Assembly: GCA_964512045.1 (NCBI GenBank)
Contig: CAZEJK010000070.1
Location: 1 to 22,895 of the forward strand
From: CAZEJK01 sp964512045
GTDB lineage: Bacteria > Acidobacteriota > Thermoanaerobaculia > Thermoanaerobaculales > Sulfomarinibacteraceae
Length of the DNA stretch: 22,895 nucleotides
Direction: 5' to 3'
Shown here: in pieces, positions 15,125 through 22,895 of the stretch
Numbering within the stretch: the stretch's first letter is position 1
How the letters are laid out: the number at the start of each line of letters is the position of its first letter
Program-made: the position numbers and the translations under genes
Notes under the pieces: generated by a model
The model's database searches: none
Told to the model about the DNA's origin: nothing
What the model saw: only the letters and a program-made list of their open reading frames with translations

Positions 15125-17728
15125 CTACTCGCCTGAGACGAGCTCCCGGATACGGCGCAGCTGCGCCGCAACCCGGCTCGGAAGGTCGGGACGTCCGCCG
15201 GAGTCCTCCCATGCCTGCTTGATGTGGCCCAGTGGCAGTGTGGCATCGACCTGGGGGCTGCGCGAGTAGCCGCGGGCGTCGCCGCCGTACAGGAGCAGGG
15301 CCGAGTCGTGCGGCAGCACGCCGTGTGCGATCAGATGGTCGCGCCAGAGGCCGCAGTCGCGTGCGGCCTGCTCGCGGCTGATCGGCGGGACGAACACCAC
15401 CGCGACCTCCACCCCCGTGTCGAGACTGAGCATGAGCAGCGCATGGTGCAGCTCCTGTATCTGCTGCGCGGTGAGCTGGCGGGTGGCATCGGTGATCAGG
15501 TCGAGCTGCGCTGGCCCGGGCTCCCAGGGCGGCATCTGACCACTCGGCGGCGTGGCCTGGGGTGGCTGCGGCGCCACTCCTGACGGTGGTGGAGCGACCC
15601 GGTTGCCTGTCAGCTCGGGAACCACCGTGCCGTTGAACCTCGTGAGCTGTGTGGCGCCTGACGGCCCCACGTTCACCGTGAAGCGGTCTCCCTTCTGGAC
15701 GGGTACGGTGTACAGCCGCGGCTCGCCGCCACTGCCGTCGGTGATGATGAGGTGGTGGGCGCCCTCGTCCGTTGCCTCGAACATCACATCGGCAGCTTCG
15801 TCGTTGACATCGACCCAGAGGACGCCCCACGTCCCGCTGCTCTCGTGCCAGATCGGAAGCAGGTGGACGGGGTAGGCGCCGTACAGGTTCTGTGTTGCCT
15901 GGTCGAGGCGCATGGTGTGCCCCCCACCGGTCCAGGTGATGTTGACCGGTGAGCCGGAGATGAGCATGCGGATCTTCCATGCTGTCGCGCGGACCTTTGC
16001 GGCGCCCTGCTTGCCGAGCTCCCTCGTCGTGCGGATCATCGAGGCGAGGACCCCGGACCCCCACGGTGAACGGGGGTGGTGCGACGGCACGATGATGGTT
16101 GGACGGGACGTCACCGGGAGGCGCGTGTCGTACAGCCAGCCACCCACCTCGGCGCCCCAGATGTTGTAGCAGTACTTCAGTGGATCATCCGGCGATCCGA
16201 AGATCCTCTTGCGGACGTGCTGCTCGACCTCGTTGGCCAGCCGAGAGAGCGCGCTGCGCCGGTCGGGCTCAGCCAGTGTCATATCATCGGCCGTCTTCAT
16301 GATCTCGTTCAGGGCCAGGTTCAGCTCGTCCAGACTGCCGCCGCCGAACGCCTGCACCAGCTCGCCCGATCCCGCCATGTGACCGCGCGACTGCATCTCG
16401 AAGTAGGCGACGCCGAACATGTGGTACCAGGCGCCGGTGTTCTGCCCACGGCCCAGCGGTGGGTTGTCGATCAGCGGCTGCAAGCGGTTCTGGATGAACT
16501 CCTCGTCGTGCTGGATCAGGGTGTAGTCGAGGTCGCCTTTCCCTGTGATCGGGTTGGCCGAGACCCGTGCCAGCGTGCGCAGGGTGTTGTGAGCGAGCAG
16601 ACACGCCTCGCGGGCGTCGCCGCCGCGCTGCTTGAGTGCGAGATAGAACACATCTCCCGGTGTCAGCTTGCGCTTGAGCCGGTCCGACTCGGCGGCGATC
16701 TCCAGGTACAGGCGCCGTTCCGTTCCCCACGGGACCGCATCGTCGCGGTACCGTCCCTGCTCGATCTGCTGTCGATCTGCATCAGTGGTAAGAACGAACC
16801 TTTTGTTGATGTCGTCCGTCAGGCCGCCCTGATTGGCGAGCCAGGCGATTGCCGGCAGGGTGCCGTCTCGGGGCGCGCTGATGAATGCCTGTCGGTGCGA
16901 CTCGTCCTGCCAGCGGTCGATCGCGTCGCCGAACTGACGGCGCAGGTCCTCGACATCAAAACGCATGCCCGTCGGTGTGTTGGCGAGCCCATACAGCTGC
17001 AAAGCCTGTTTGCACGGGAGCTTGCCTTTGCCAGCTTGCTGCGGAGGCTGCCCCCACTCATAACGGTAGGTGATGGAGGCCCGGCCGAACGCTGTCACCG
17101 ACACGGTGATCTCCCAGGTGGTCGCCGTCCCTGCGGGTGGGGGTCTCAGCTGGACTGACTTCGTGCCCGCTTCGCGGACGCCGAGCCCGCCGGCGGAGTG
17201 GCCGCGACTCGTGCCGATGGCAAGGTACGTCATCCAGGACGGCTCGTTCGGAAGGGCCATTGGGAGCCAGGATGTGTTGGAACCCGCTGGCTCCTTCACG
17301 AACTCCTGGGGCTTCAGATGTACCGTGACGCTCATCTCGACGGAGCCGTCTGCTGGGATCGTCGACGGGGGAACCGTCCAGTTGAAGGCTGCTCCGCCCC
17401 TCCCCTTGACTCGCGACGGCGTCATCATCGCGCTCATCGAGTCACGCGCTTTCCAGTCCGGTGAGCGGACGAACTCGAACTCCACGTCGTAGGAGAACTG
17501 GCCGGACGCGAAGTTGCTGGTGACGTTCTGAGTGAACGCCCCGAGGGGCGCGCCGAAGGAGGTGTACGGCACCGACCTCGAGCCGGACTCCAGCTCATTG
17601 ACAATCGGTGTCGCGACAAGGACCCACGCTTCGGCGGGCTGGGCGTTTGCAGCCAGAACGGAGCCTCCGGCCATCACGACACCCGATGCCGCCACCACAG
17701 CAACCAAAACACGGGCGCGACGATGCAT
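15125..17728 (-). CDS. Large secreted protein of unknown function with a C-terminal TPM-like domain
   Basis: 867 aa. The ATG at 17728 is chosen because AAGGAGG lies 5 nt before it; the GTG codon just upstream is too close to that site. Residues 2-27 (RRARVLVAVVAASGVVMAGG and SVLA) are a signal peptide. Residues about 30-220 look like beta-rich domains (FSYDVEFEFVRSPDW, VEMSVTVHLKPQEF, WEITVSVTAFGRASITYRYEW). Residues about 230-540 are helical and contain paired Cys (CKQAL, EACLLAHN). A Pro-rich linker at about 710-740 leads to a final domain (ITDATRQLTAQQIQELHHAL, then DTGVEVAVVFVP and DSALLLYGGDARGY) that resembles the TPM domain of membrane-associated phosphatase-like/photosystem-repair proteins, though only in outline. 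I do not recognise the rest. It diverges from the membrane propeller gene. Confidence 0.82.
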   Translation of the reverse strand: MHRRARVLVAVVAASGVVMAGGSVLAANAQPAEAWVLVATPIVNELESGSRSVPYTSFGAPLGAFTQNVTSNFASGQFSYDVEFEFVRSPDWKARDSMSAMMTPSRVKGRGGAAFNWTVPPSTIPADGSVEMSVTVHLKPQEFVKEPAGSNTSWLPMALPNEPSWMTYLAIGTSRGHSAGGLGVREAGTKSVQLRPPPAGTATTWEITVSVTAFGRASITYRYEWGQPPQQAGKGKLPCKQALQLYGLANTPTGMRFDVEDLRRQFGDAIDRWQDESHRQAFISAPRDGTLPAIAWLANQGGLTDDINKRFVLTTDADRQQIEQGRYRDDAVPWGTERRLYLEIAAESDRLKRKLTPGDVFYLALKQRGGDAREACLLAHNTLRTLARVSANPITGKGDLDYTLIQHDEEFIQNRLQPLIDNPPLGRGQNTGAWYHMFGVAYFEMQSRGHMAGSGELVQAFGGGSLDELNLALNEIMKTADDMTLAEPDRRSALSRLANEVEQHVRKRIFGSPDDPLKYCYNIWGAEVGGWLYDTRLPVTSRPTIIVPSHHPRSPWGSGVLASMIRTTRELGKQGAAKVRATAWKIRMLISGSPVNITWTGGGHTMRLDQATQNLYGAYPVHLLPIWHESSGTWGVLWVDVNDEAADVMFEATDEGAHHLIITDGSGGEPRLYTVPVQKGDRFTVNVGPSGATQLTRFNGTVVPELTGNRVAPPPSGVAPQPPQATPPSGQMPPWEPGPAQLDLITDATRQLTAQQIQELHHALLMLSLDTGVEVAVVFVPPISREQAARDCGLWRDHLIAHGVLPHDSALLLYGGDARGYSRSPQVDATLPLGHIKQAWEDSGGRPDLPSRVAAQLRRIRELVSGE

Positions 17729-17943
17729 CACTGCCTCCTTTTCGGGGAACCCACGAGCACTGTAGTACGACCGGCGTCGTCAGGCGAGCGGCGGGACCGA
17801 GCGAGATCGTCGTGAGACCGGCGCGTTCGGAGGCTCTCGTCGCGTGCTGACCAGGATCTCTGCGCAGCGAATCGGGCCGGGCGTAATCGGGTGTACTTGG
17901 CCTGAAACCCGTCGGTGCGTGCTCGGGCGTACCGACAGCGGCG

Positions 17944-17949
17944 TACAAT
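17944..17949 (+). promoter_or_regulatory. Possible -10 element for the membrane propeller gene
   Basis: TACAAT lies 26 bp before the ATG at 17975, but no convincing -35 is present at 16-18 bp. The 246-bp divergent region (17729-17974) shows no clear dyad or promoter for the leftward gene. Confidence 0.3.
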
Positions 17950-17974
17950 GCGATCGACATTCGAAGGAGACACC

Positions 17975-20386
17975 ATGGCGCGTGAGCAGTGGCGGCGTGC
18001 GGTTCTGGTGGTGGGGTGCGTTGGCGCGGTCGTGGCGGCGACGTGGGTGTATCTCGGGCCGGTCGTCGAGGTCGAGCGGTTCGACCCGTCTGTGGCGAAG
18101 AGCCGGTTGCTGGGGGGCTTCCTGCCCACCGATCGAGAGCGGGCGCTGGCGGGCCTGCCGGATGCGGAGCTCGTTGCCGAGGTCACACGGGGGAGGCTCG
18201 TCGAGGCTGAGAGCGGTGACTGGGAGGCAGTGCTCAGTGGGCTCCCGGCGGCCGGTGAGGTGGCGATCGAGCGACCGGGCCAGCTTCCGCTTGGCGAGGC
18301 AGAAGAGCTGCTCGAGGAGGACGGAGACCAGGCGTTCGTTCGTGTGGTGGTCTGCAGTGACGCGGTGGAGCTGGTGCACCTGACCCGCCGGGACGTTTCC
18401 CTCGACGACTTCCATCTGGGCTCCGGATGGGTTGGAGGCCGCCGGCCGCCGGACCGCGTGCTCTATCCGGTGCGGTGGCTGGCGCCGTGGCTCTTGGCGT
18501 TCGGTTTTGTGGGCTACGTCGCGATTCCTTGGCCGCGCAGAGCGCACAACGAGGTGCGGCTGGCGCGGTGGAAGGTCGTCCTGAGCGATATCGCCGGGCT
18601 CATGCTGCTCCTGGTGTTCGGTGTGCTGCCCATCTTCATCGTCGGGGGCGCATTGCAGAACCTGATCGTGTTCTGGCCGTTCCCGTTGGTTCTGTGGCTC
18701 ATGGCGGCCGGAGGGCTGTGGATCCTCGTCCAGAGCGCCTGGTGGGCCCAGCTGTCGCTGCTGGTGTCCGGCTCGGAGATCACGATCCGTTCGGTGGGCG
18801 GCAGTCAGCGAGTGATGTTGGACGAGGTCGCGGCGCGTCGGGTGGCGGTCCTGCGGCTGCCTGGTTGGCTGCGCACGTTGCAGTGGATCGCGGTGGCTGT
18901 GGCGCCAGCGGGTCGGTCCGCCGGTCCTGCCGGGACTGCGTTGCTGTTCTCTGGAGCGCTCTCGGTGGGTACCGAGCTCATCCTCCGCGATGGGCGTCGC
19001 GTGTTCCTCTGGCAGACCTCGCCGTCGGGGGGCAGCGTGCTCGTCGGCGCCGGGCTGCTCAACGACGCCCTGGAGCGGATCCCAGAGGAGGAGGAGCCGC
19101 GCGTCGTGGAGAGCCTGACCATGCCCGTTTGGGAAGGCTTCGAGACGGGCGGCCCGACCGTGCCGTGGAAGATGGTGCTGATCGGCGGTGTGGTGTTGGT
19201 GGCAGGTGCAGCTGCGGTGGTGTCGCTCCGATGGGATGGCTCCGACGGCTCGAGCGAGGACGGTGCGACTCCGGGCGGTGGCGAGGCATCGGTGCCGGGT
19301 GCGCGGTGGGAGTACAGGTTCGAGCAGCCCGGCTTCAGCTGTGAGGCCCGGCTCGTGCACGCGCTGGAGGATGGGTTCGTGACCGTGGTGCAGGTCGGAG
19401 CCGGCGGCTCGGATGTCGACATGGTCGCGATCCGGCTCGGCCCGTCGGGCGTCGAGCAGTGGCGAGCCGAGCTCGGCGGTGATGACTGGGACCTGCCGCG
19501 GGCACTCGCTGTGGGACGCGATGGAGCTTTGTATGTGGCAGGGATGACGCGCAGCACGATGATCGAACGGCTGGACCCATCCATGTTCGTTGCCCGGGTC
19601 GACCTCGAGACGGGAGCGGTGACGTGGCAGCGCCGGTACGGCTGGGACGACCGAGCGGAGTCGGTGACGGCGGTCATGACAGCGGAGGGGGGTGGAGCGA
19701 GGGTCCTCGGGCGCTCTGATGGTGTGCTGACTGTCCTGGAGGTCGACGGGGACGGCCGGCAGCTGCGTCTCGAGCGCATTGATGGGGTGCTTGACGGTGA
19801 CGGGGAGCAGCTCGGTGGCGCCCTCTGGATGGCCGATGGCGCTGCGGTGGTGTACGGGAGCGTCGACTCGGGCGAAGGCCATGATGCAGCTGTGGTTCGC
19901 CTCGACGAACGCCTGAGGATGGCATGGAAGCAACGGATCGAGGTGCGCGGGCTCGAGTGGATCACCGACGCGGCAGTCGCACCGGATGGAGCAACGGTGG
20001 TCGTCGGGTCGAGCCACACCCTTCTCGACGACACCGAGGACGTCTGGGTAGCGGTTCTGGAAGAGAACGGCACGGTGCGCTGGCGGAGGCAGCTGGGCGC
20101 GCCCGAAGTGGTCGAGCGAGGCGTGGCCGTGGTCGTCGATGCGAGCTCGGTGAGCTGGATCGTCGCCATGGTGGCTCCGGGCGATGGCAGTGTCGCAGGC
20201 GCGCGGCTGATGGGTTTGAGCACGGACGGGGAGGAGGTTGGACGCCGGGAGCTTGTTGTTCCTGATGTTGCGTACCAGCCGGCCAGTGCTGCGATCTCCG
20301 TCGATGGTGTCCTCGCGGTGGGCGGAACGCGGCAGCTTCCGGGCTACCTGGTGAGCTCGGCGTTCGTGGTCACCATGAGTCGGTAG
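17975..20386 (+). CDS. Multi-pass membrane protein with a periplasmic beta-propeller-like domain, function unknown
   Basis: 803 aa from the ATG at 17975, which has AAGGAGA just upstream; an in-frame ATG at 17915 is weaker. Predicted membrane segments: 9-28, 167-186, 203-224, 228-255 and 400-417. Between the first two is a soluble region (30-160) with acidic helices. Residues about 258-370 (VSGSEITIRSVGGSQRVML, then TELILRDGRRVFLW) have a bacterial PH-like pattern. After the last helix a Gly/Ser/Asp-rich linker leads to residues about 440-803, a repeated pattern of the type AVGRDGALYVAG, FVARVDLETGAVTWQRRYG and AVAPDGATVVVGSS, which is how SBBP/delta-60 beta-propellers look. The protein may be an envelope sensor or scaffold. 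It diverges from the secreted TPM-like protein, so the two may be functionally linked. Confidence 0.82.
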   Translation: MAREQWRRAVLVVGCVGAVVAATWVYLGPVVEVERFDPSVAKSRLLGGFLPTDRERALAGLPDAELVAEVTRGRLVEAESGDWEAVLSGLPAAGEVAIERPGQLPLGEAEELLEEDGDQAFVRVVVCSDAVELVHLTRRDVSLDDFHLGSGWVGGRRPPDRVLYPVRWLAPWLLAFGFVGYVAIPWPRRAHNEVRLARWKVVLSDIAGLMLLLVFGVLPIFIVGGALQNLIVFWPFPLVLWLMAAGGLWILVQSAWWAQLSLLVSGSEITIRSVGGSQRVMLDEVAARRVAVLRLPGWLRTLQWIAVAVAPAGRSAGPAGTALLFSGALSVGTELILRDGRRVFLWQTSPSGGSVLVGAGLLNDALERIPEEEEPRVVESLTMPVWEGFETGGPTVPWKMVLIGGVVLVAGAAAVVSLRWDGSDGSSEDGATPGGGEASVPGARWEYRFEQPGFSCEARLVHALEDGFVTVVQVGAGGSDVDMVAIRLGPSGVEQWRAELGGDDWDLPRALAVGRDGALYVAGMTRSTMIERLDPSMFVARVDLETGAVTWQRRYGWDDRAESVTAVMTAEGGGARVLGRSDGVLTVLEVDGDGRQLRLERIDGVLDGDGEQLGGALWMADGAAVVYGSVDSGEGHDAAVVRLDERLRMAWKQRIEVRGLEWITDAAVAPDGATVVVGSSHTLLDDTEDVWVAVLEENGTVRWRRQLGAPEVVERGVAVVVDASSVSWIVAMVAPGDGSVAGARLMGLSTDGEEVGRRELVVPDVAYQPASAAISVDGVLAVGGTRQLPGYLVSSAFVVTMSR

Positions 20387-20445
20387 TCGTGAAGTCCTGG
20401 GCAAATGTGGCAGGATACTCGGCAGGAGATTCAACGCAAAGGCGC

Positions 20446-20466
20446 CGCGGCGGCCCGTCCTTGATT
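20446..20466 (+). repeat. IS66 terminal inverted repeat at the tnpC end
   Basis: Matches the reverse complement of 22811-22831 at 17 of 21 positions, including an exact GGCCC (20452-20456) and CTTGATT (20460-20466). Confidence 0.65.
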
Positions 20467-20497
20467 GTAGGGAGACGGTGGTGTAGGTGAGATTGGT

Positions 20498-22024
20498 TCA
20501 GGCGTCTTCGGCTGTGCTGGCGTGATCTCTCGCGAACTCGTGGGGCAGGACGATTGCCGATGGGTCCTCGAGACGGAGCTGGACCAGGTGGCGGTAGTAG
20601 TCGAGCGGTGGGACTCCGTTGACTCGGCAGGAGTCAATCAGCGAGTAGTGGACCTCGGCGAATCGAAGGCCGGGCTCGGACCGGGAGCCGAAGTGGACCT
20701 TCCTGCCAGTGACAAGCTTCCTCAGGCTCCGCTCGGCGTGGTTGTTGTCAATCGGGACCAGTGGGTTGTCGAGGAACAGCGTGAGCTCGTCCCATCGCTT
20801 GAGCATGTATGCCAAGGCCTTGCCGAAACCTGAGCGCCGGAGGCCTCCCTGCTCCAGTGCCCACGTCCGCAGCGCCTCGGCGACTGGCCTCGACCACAGT
20901 GCCCGGAGCTCGGCCCGCTGCTGCTGGGTCTCGACGTCACCAGGAAACGGCCATGCCTGCTCCTCGATTCGATACAGCCGTCCGATCAGCCGCAGGGCTT
21001 CCCTTGCCCTGGGGTCGTTGTCGACCTCATCCCGGAACTTGCGCAGAACATGAGCCCAGCAGTTCGCCAGCATGAAGCCGGATCTCAGCTGCGCCTTTGC
21101 GAGGCTCTTGTAGACCTGGTAGCCATCAGCGACGACCACACCTTCGTATGGCCCGAGGATTCGCTCCGCCACCTTGCCGCCCTTGGATTCCATGAGAAGG
21201 TGCACCACTGCGCGCGGTGAGCACACCACCCAGGCTACCGATCGTCGTTTCTGACTCCCGATCCACAATCGCCATCCTGTCTCGTCGACGTTGATGACTG
21301 GCTCGTGGTCAAGAAGGTAGATCAGCATCTCCCTCCACACCGGCTCGAGCAGGCTGGTCAACCCATGCATCTGATCGACCAGAACACTGGACGTCAGGTC
21401 GAGCCCCTGGCGAGCCATCCGCTCCACCTGCCGCTCGAGGGGGATGTTGTCCGCGTACTTGTCGATAGCGACCGAGATGGCGAAGTCGTTCGAGTACCGG
21501 CCGCCCGGGATGATCCGTGGTGGAGCCGCCGCGGTGGTGATCACGTTCTCGCACCCGCAGGTGTACTTGGCGCGCTGCCTCACGATCAGGATGTACTCGC
21601 GCTCAATGACGGTGATCTCCTCGGCGTCCTCGGTCGCGTCGCCCAGCCGAACTCGCTGCTGCTCGCAGATGGGGCAGATCTCCTCGGCTTCGGGCAGCAC
21701 GATCAGTTCCTCGCGACGGGGAAGACTAGGCTGTGGCCTGGGCCCGTGCCCCCGCTTCTGCTCCGTGTCGGGTTGTGGAGAGGGGATGGCCTCGAGAACA
21801 AGCTCGGGATCGTCGGGCGGAACGTCCACCTTCTCGATGACGATCTCCTCGACCTCGGGCAGGGGTAGCTGCAGCTCATCCTGAGTGAGCACACGACCCT
21901 CGAGATGAGCGATCTTCATCTTCAGATCGATGTTCTCCTGAGCGAGCGTCTGAGCATGCCGCTCGGTGACCAGTAGGGCCGCCCTCAGCCGCTCGATGTT
22001 CTGCTCAGTACGACCATCGATCAT
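20498..22024 (-). CDS. tnpC: IS66 transposase TnpC
   Basis: 508 aa from the ATG at 22024; the longer frame to 22237 runs through tnpB and is not used. Residues 1-45 form an N-terminal leucine-rich coiled coil (IERLRAALLVTERHAQTLAQ). The zinc-finger module uses CPIC at 117-120 and CGC at 156-158. The DDE catalytic domain has NVDETGW (Asp247), VVADGYQVY (Asp300) and NNHAERSLR (Glu431), and LANCWAHVLRKF lies between the second and third acids as in the family. The C-terminus ends with the IS66 signature GVPPLDYYRHLVQL. All key residues are present, so it is probably active. It catalyses cut-and-paste style movement of the element. Confidence 0.95.
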   Translation of the reverse strand: MIDGRTEQNIERLRAALLVTERHAQTLAQENIDLKMKIAHLEGRVLTQDELQLPLPEVEEIVIEKVDVPPDDPELVLEAIPSPQPDTEQKRGHGPRPQPSLPRREELIVLPEAEEICPICEQQRVRLGDATEDAEEITVIEREYILIVRQRAKYTCGCENVITTAAAPPRIIPGGRYSNDFAISVAIDKYADNIPLERQVERMARQGLDLTSSVLVDQMHGLTSLLEPVWREMLIYLLDHEPVINVDETGWRLWIGSQKRRSVAWVVCSPRAVVHLLMESKGGKVAERILGPYEGVVVADGYQVYKSLAKAQLRSGFMLANCWAHVLRKFRDEVDNDPRAREALRLIGRLYRIEEQAWPFPGDVETQQQRAELRALWSRPVAEALRTWALEQGGLRRSGFGKALAYMLKRWDELTLFLDNPLVPIDNNHAERSLRKLVTGRKVHFGSRSEPGLRFAEVHYSLIDSCRVNGVPPLDYYRHLVQLRLEDPSAIVLPHEFARDHASTAEDA

Positions 22025-22064
22025 GTCCCCATGATAGCACGAAAGTTCAAGAAAATAAAGCCTT

Positions 22065-22415
22065 TTACGGGTCCACAGCAGGTGGTGAGAGTGGCCTCCG
22101 ACCGACCTCGTGACAGCCCTCCAAGAACAGCTGGAGCTCGCTGTGCGTGAGCACGAGGTCCCCCTCGTCCGGTGCCCACAAACGCGCGAAACGACCCCTC
22201 TCCAGCCTCTTTGCGTACAGGCAAAGACCGGTTCCATCCCACACCAACACCTTCGCCCTCACTCGATCCCGGCTCACGAACAAAAACATGTCACCGCTCG
22301 TCGGGTCCCGCTCGAGCTCCTGCCTGACCACGCCGGCCAAACCGTCAAACCCCTTTCTCATGTCGGTCGGCCCCGTGAACGCGTACACCCGCAACGACCG
22401 CGTCGACCCCAGCAC
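22065..22415 (-). CDS. tnpB: IS66 accessory protein TnpB (Orf2)
   Basis: 116 aa, the normal length. Diagnostic segments are VYAFTGPTDMRKGFDGLAGV near the N-terminus, DMFLFVSRDRVRAKVLVWDG in the middle, and LCLYAKRLERGRF. Needed for efficient IS66 transposition, biochemical role unclear. The GTG at 22415 follows the tnpA stop without a gap, with AGGGAG upstream. The 40 bp between its stop and tnpC include an AT-rich patch (22038-22070) unlike the rest of the element, possibly a secondary promoter for tnpC (TTTATT, 17 bp, TATCAT on the minus strand). Confidence 0.94.
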   Translation of the reverse strand: MLGSTRSLRVYAFTGPTDMRKGFDGLAGVVRQELERDPTSGDMFLFVSRDRVRAKVLVWDGTGLCLYAKRLERGRFARLWAPDEGDLVLTHSELQLFLEGCHEVGRRPLSPPAVDP

Positions 22416-22769
22416 CTACAGCTCCCTGAGAAGGCGCACCGCCGACTCCGCATCCAGACCCTCCACCCGGAAGCCGCGTGGCGTCACCAGGCTCAAACCG
22501 GTGGACCGAGGACCACGCCCCACAACCCGTACTTCGCGTAGCCGGCCACCATCGCCAGCACCAGCCCGCTTCGCCGCTTCCCACCGCGATATCGAGGACT
22601 CGCTCAGCCCGAGATCAGCAGCTACCTCCGCCAGCGGAACGCCCCCTTCCCGACGACAGGCCACCAGCTCCAAGACCTCCAACCGCAGACCCTGTGGACA
22701 CCGCCACCGCGTACGTCCCCCTCGCGAACGCTCGATCGCCTGACGCAGCTCCGCACTCCGCTCATCCAT
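22416..22769 (-). CDS. tnpA: IS66 accessory protein TnpA (Orf1), helix-turn-helix
   Basis: 117 aa. The first gene of the element. Residues about 24-66 (RCPQGLRLEVLELVACRREG, then VPLAEVAADLGLSESSISRW) form a transposase-type helix-turn-helix for binding the element's ends. The C-terminal part (LVTPRGFRVEGLDAESAVRL) is the short second domain typical of IS66 Orf1. The ATG at 22769 has GGAGG six bases upstream. It abuts tnpB, so the two are translationally coupled. Confidence 0.9.
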   Translation of the reverse strand: MDERSAELRQAIERSRGGRTRWRCPQGLRLEVLELVACRREGGVPLAEVAADLGLSESSISRWEAAKRAGAGDGGRLREVRVVGRGPRSTGLSLVTPRGFRVEGLDAESAVRLLREL

Positions 22770-22810
22770 GGCTCACCTCCTCCGGCGAGCCTCCACACCT
22801 CACAACCACG

Positions 22811-22831
22811 AATCAAGAATGGGCCACGGCG
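22811..22831 (-). repeat. IS66 terminal inverted repeat at the tnpA end
   Basis: Partner of 20446-20466; AATCAAG at 22811-22817 and GGGCC at 22821-22825 are the conserved blocks. It lies 41 bp upstream of the tnpA start and so also borders its promoter region. The last 64 bases of the window beyond it are open in one frame but too short to call. Confidence 0.65.
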
Positions 22832-22895
22832 AGGAGATACCAAAGGAAAGCGTGCCGACGCGCTGCTCGAAGAGGCCGAAGGCGCCTTCGAGGAT

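Larger units (their letters stand above)
20446..22831 (-). mobile_element. IS66-family insertion sequence, apparently complete
   Basis: Contains the three standard IS66 genes in order (tnpA, tnpB, tnpC, minus strand), all open over full length, bounded by 21-bp imperfect inverted repeats. The bounds given are the outer edges of those repeats; the true tips may lie a few bases further out. No exact 8-bp target duplication was found next to these edges. It follows the stop of the membrane propeller gene by 60 bp, so that gene is intact. Confidence 0.88.

Noticed and set aside
17780..20434. An 884-codon open frame antisense to the membrane propeller gene
   Set aside because: His/Arg/Pro-rich shadow of the sense frame, with no motif and no ribosome binding site.
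20424..22838. AGGAGAT on both sides of the IS66 element as a target duplication
   Set aside because: Only 7 of 8 bases match, and the copies lie at unequal distances from the two inverted repeats (15 bp on one side, 0 on the other), so chance is likely.
22832..22895. Open frame at the right edge (KRADALLEEAEGAFED)
   Set aside because: It looks coding-like but is only about 20 codons with no start in view. It could be a gene disrupted by or adjacent to the IS, which cannot be decided here.

Overview
The window is GC-rich and densely coded. It carries a TonB-dependent outer-membrane receptor and a DUF3313-type lipoprotein, so it comes from a Gram-negative bacterium. There is no SusD partner, which argues against Bacteroidota; a high-GC Acidobacteriota-, Myxococcota- or Proteobacteria-like source is plausible, but the phylum cannot be fixed from sequence reading alone. 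Two segments look acquired: a furA-katG pair whose regulator resembles actinobacterial FurA, and an IS66-family insertion sequence.

Left part (1-3540). A furA-katG peroxide-defence operon reads leftward off the window edge. It starts from a near-consensus promoter whose expected transcription start is at the furA start codon, and a 7-bp dyad covers the -10 and the start codon. Behind it is a remnant of a PAS/histidine-kinase gene cut off in the furA promoter. Then come an unrecognised 322-aa helical protein (+), a 12-bp perfect hairpin between convergent genes, a small HTH-like protein (-), and a 175-bp fold-back (MITE-like) element.

Central part (3591-15042) is a beta-glucan (probably laminarin-type beta-1,3-glucan) utilisation locus. 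Leftward: glucokinase, a possible 35-codon small ORF, and a LacI-family regulator. Rightward: TonB receptor, GH3 beta-glucosidase, GH16 endo-glucanase, SGLT-type sodium/sugar symporter, DUF3313 lipoprotein. The two arms diverge from a perfect 16-bp palindrome of LacI-operator form that contains the -35 hexamers of both divergent promoters. A second, imperfect copy lies 290 bp downstream in the roughly 400-nt leader of the receptor gene. That leader also holds an intrinsic-terminator-like hairpin and a tandemly duplicated ribosome binding site. The inferred pathway is glucan binding and uptake by the receptor, cleavage by GH16 and GH3, glucose import by the symporter, and phosphorylation by Glk, with sugar-responsive LacI-type control.

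Right part (15125-20386) is a divergent pair of large unrecognised envelope proteins: a secreted 867-aa protein with a C-terminal TPM-like domain, and an 803-aa multi-pass membrane protein with a periplasmic beta-propeller-like tail. The window ends with an apparently intact IS66 element (tnpA, tnpB, tnpC on the minus strand) bounded by 21-bp imperfect inverted repeats.
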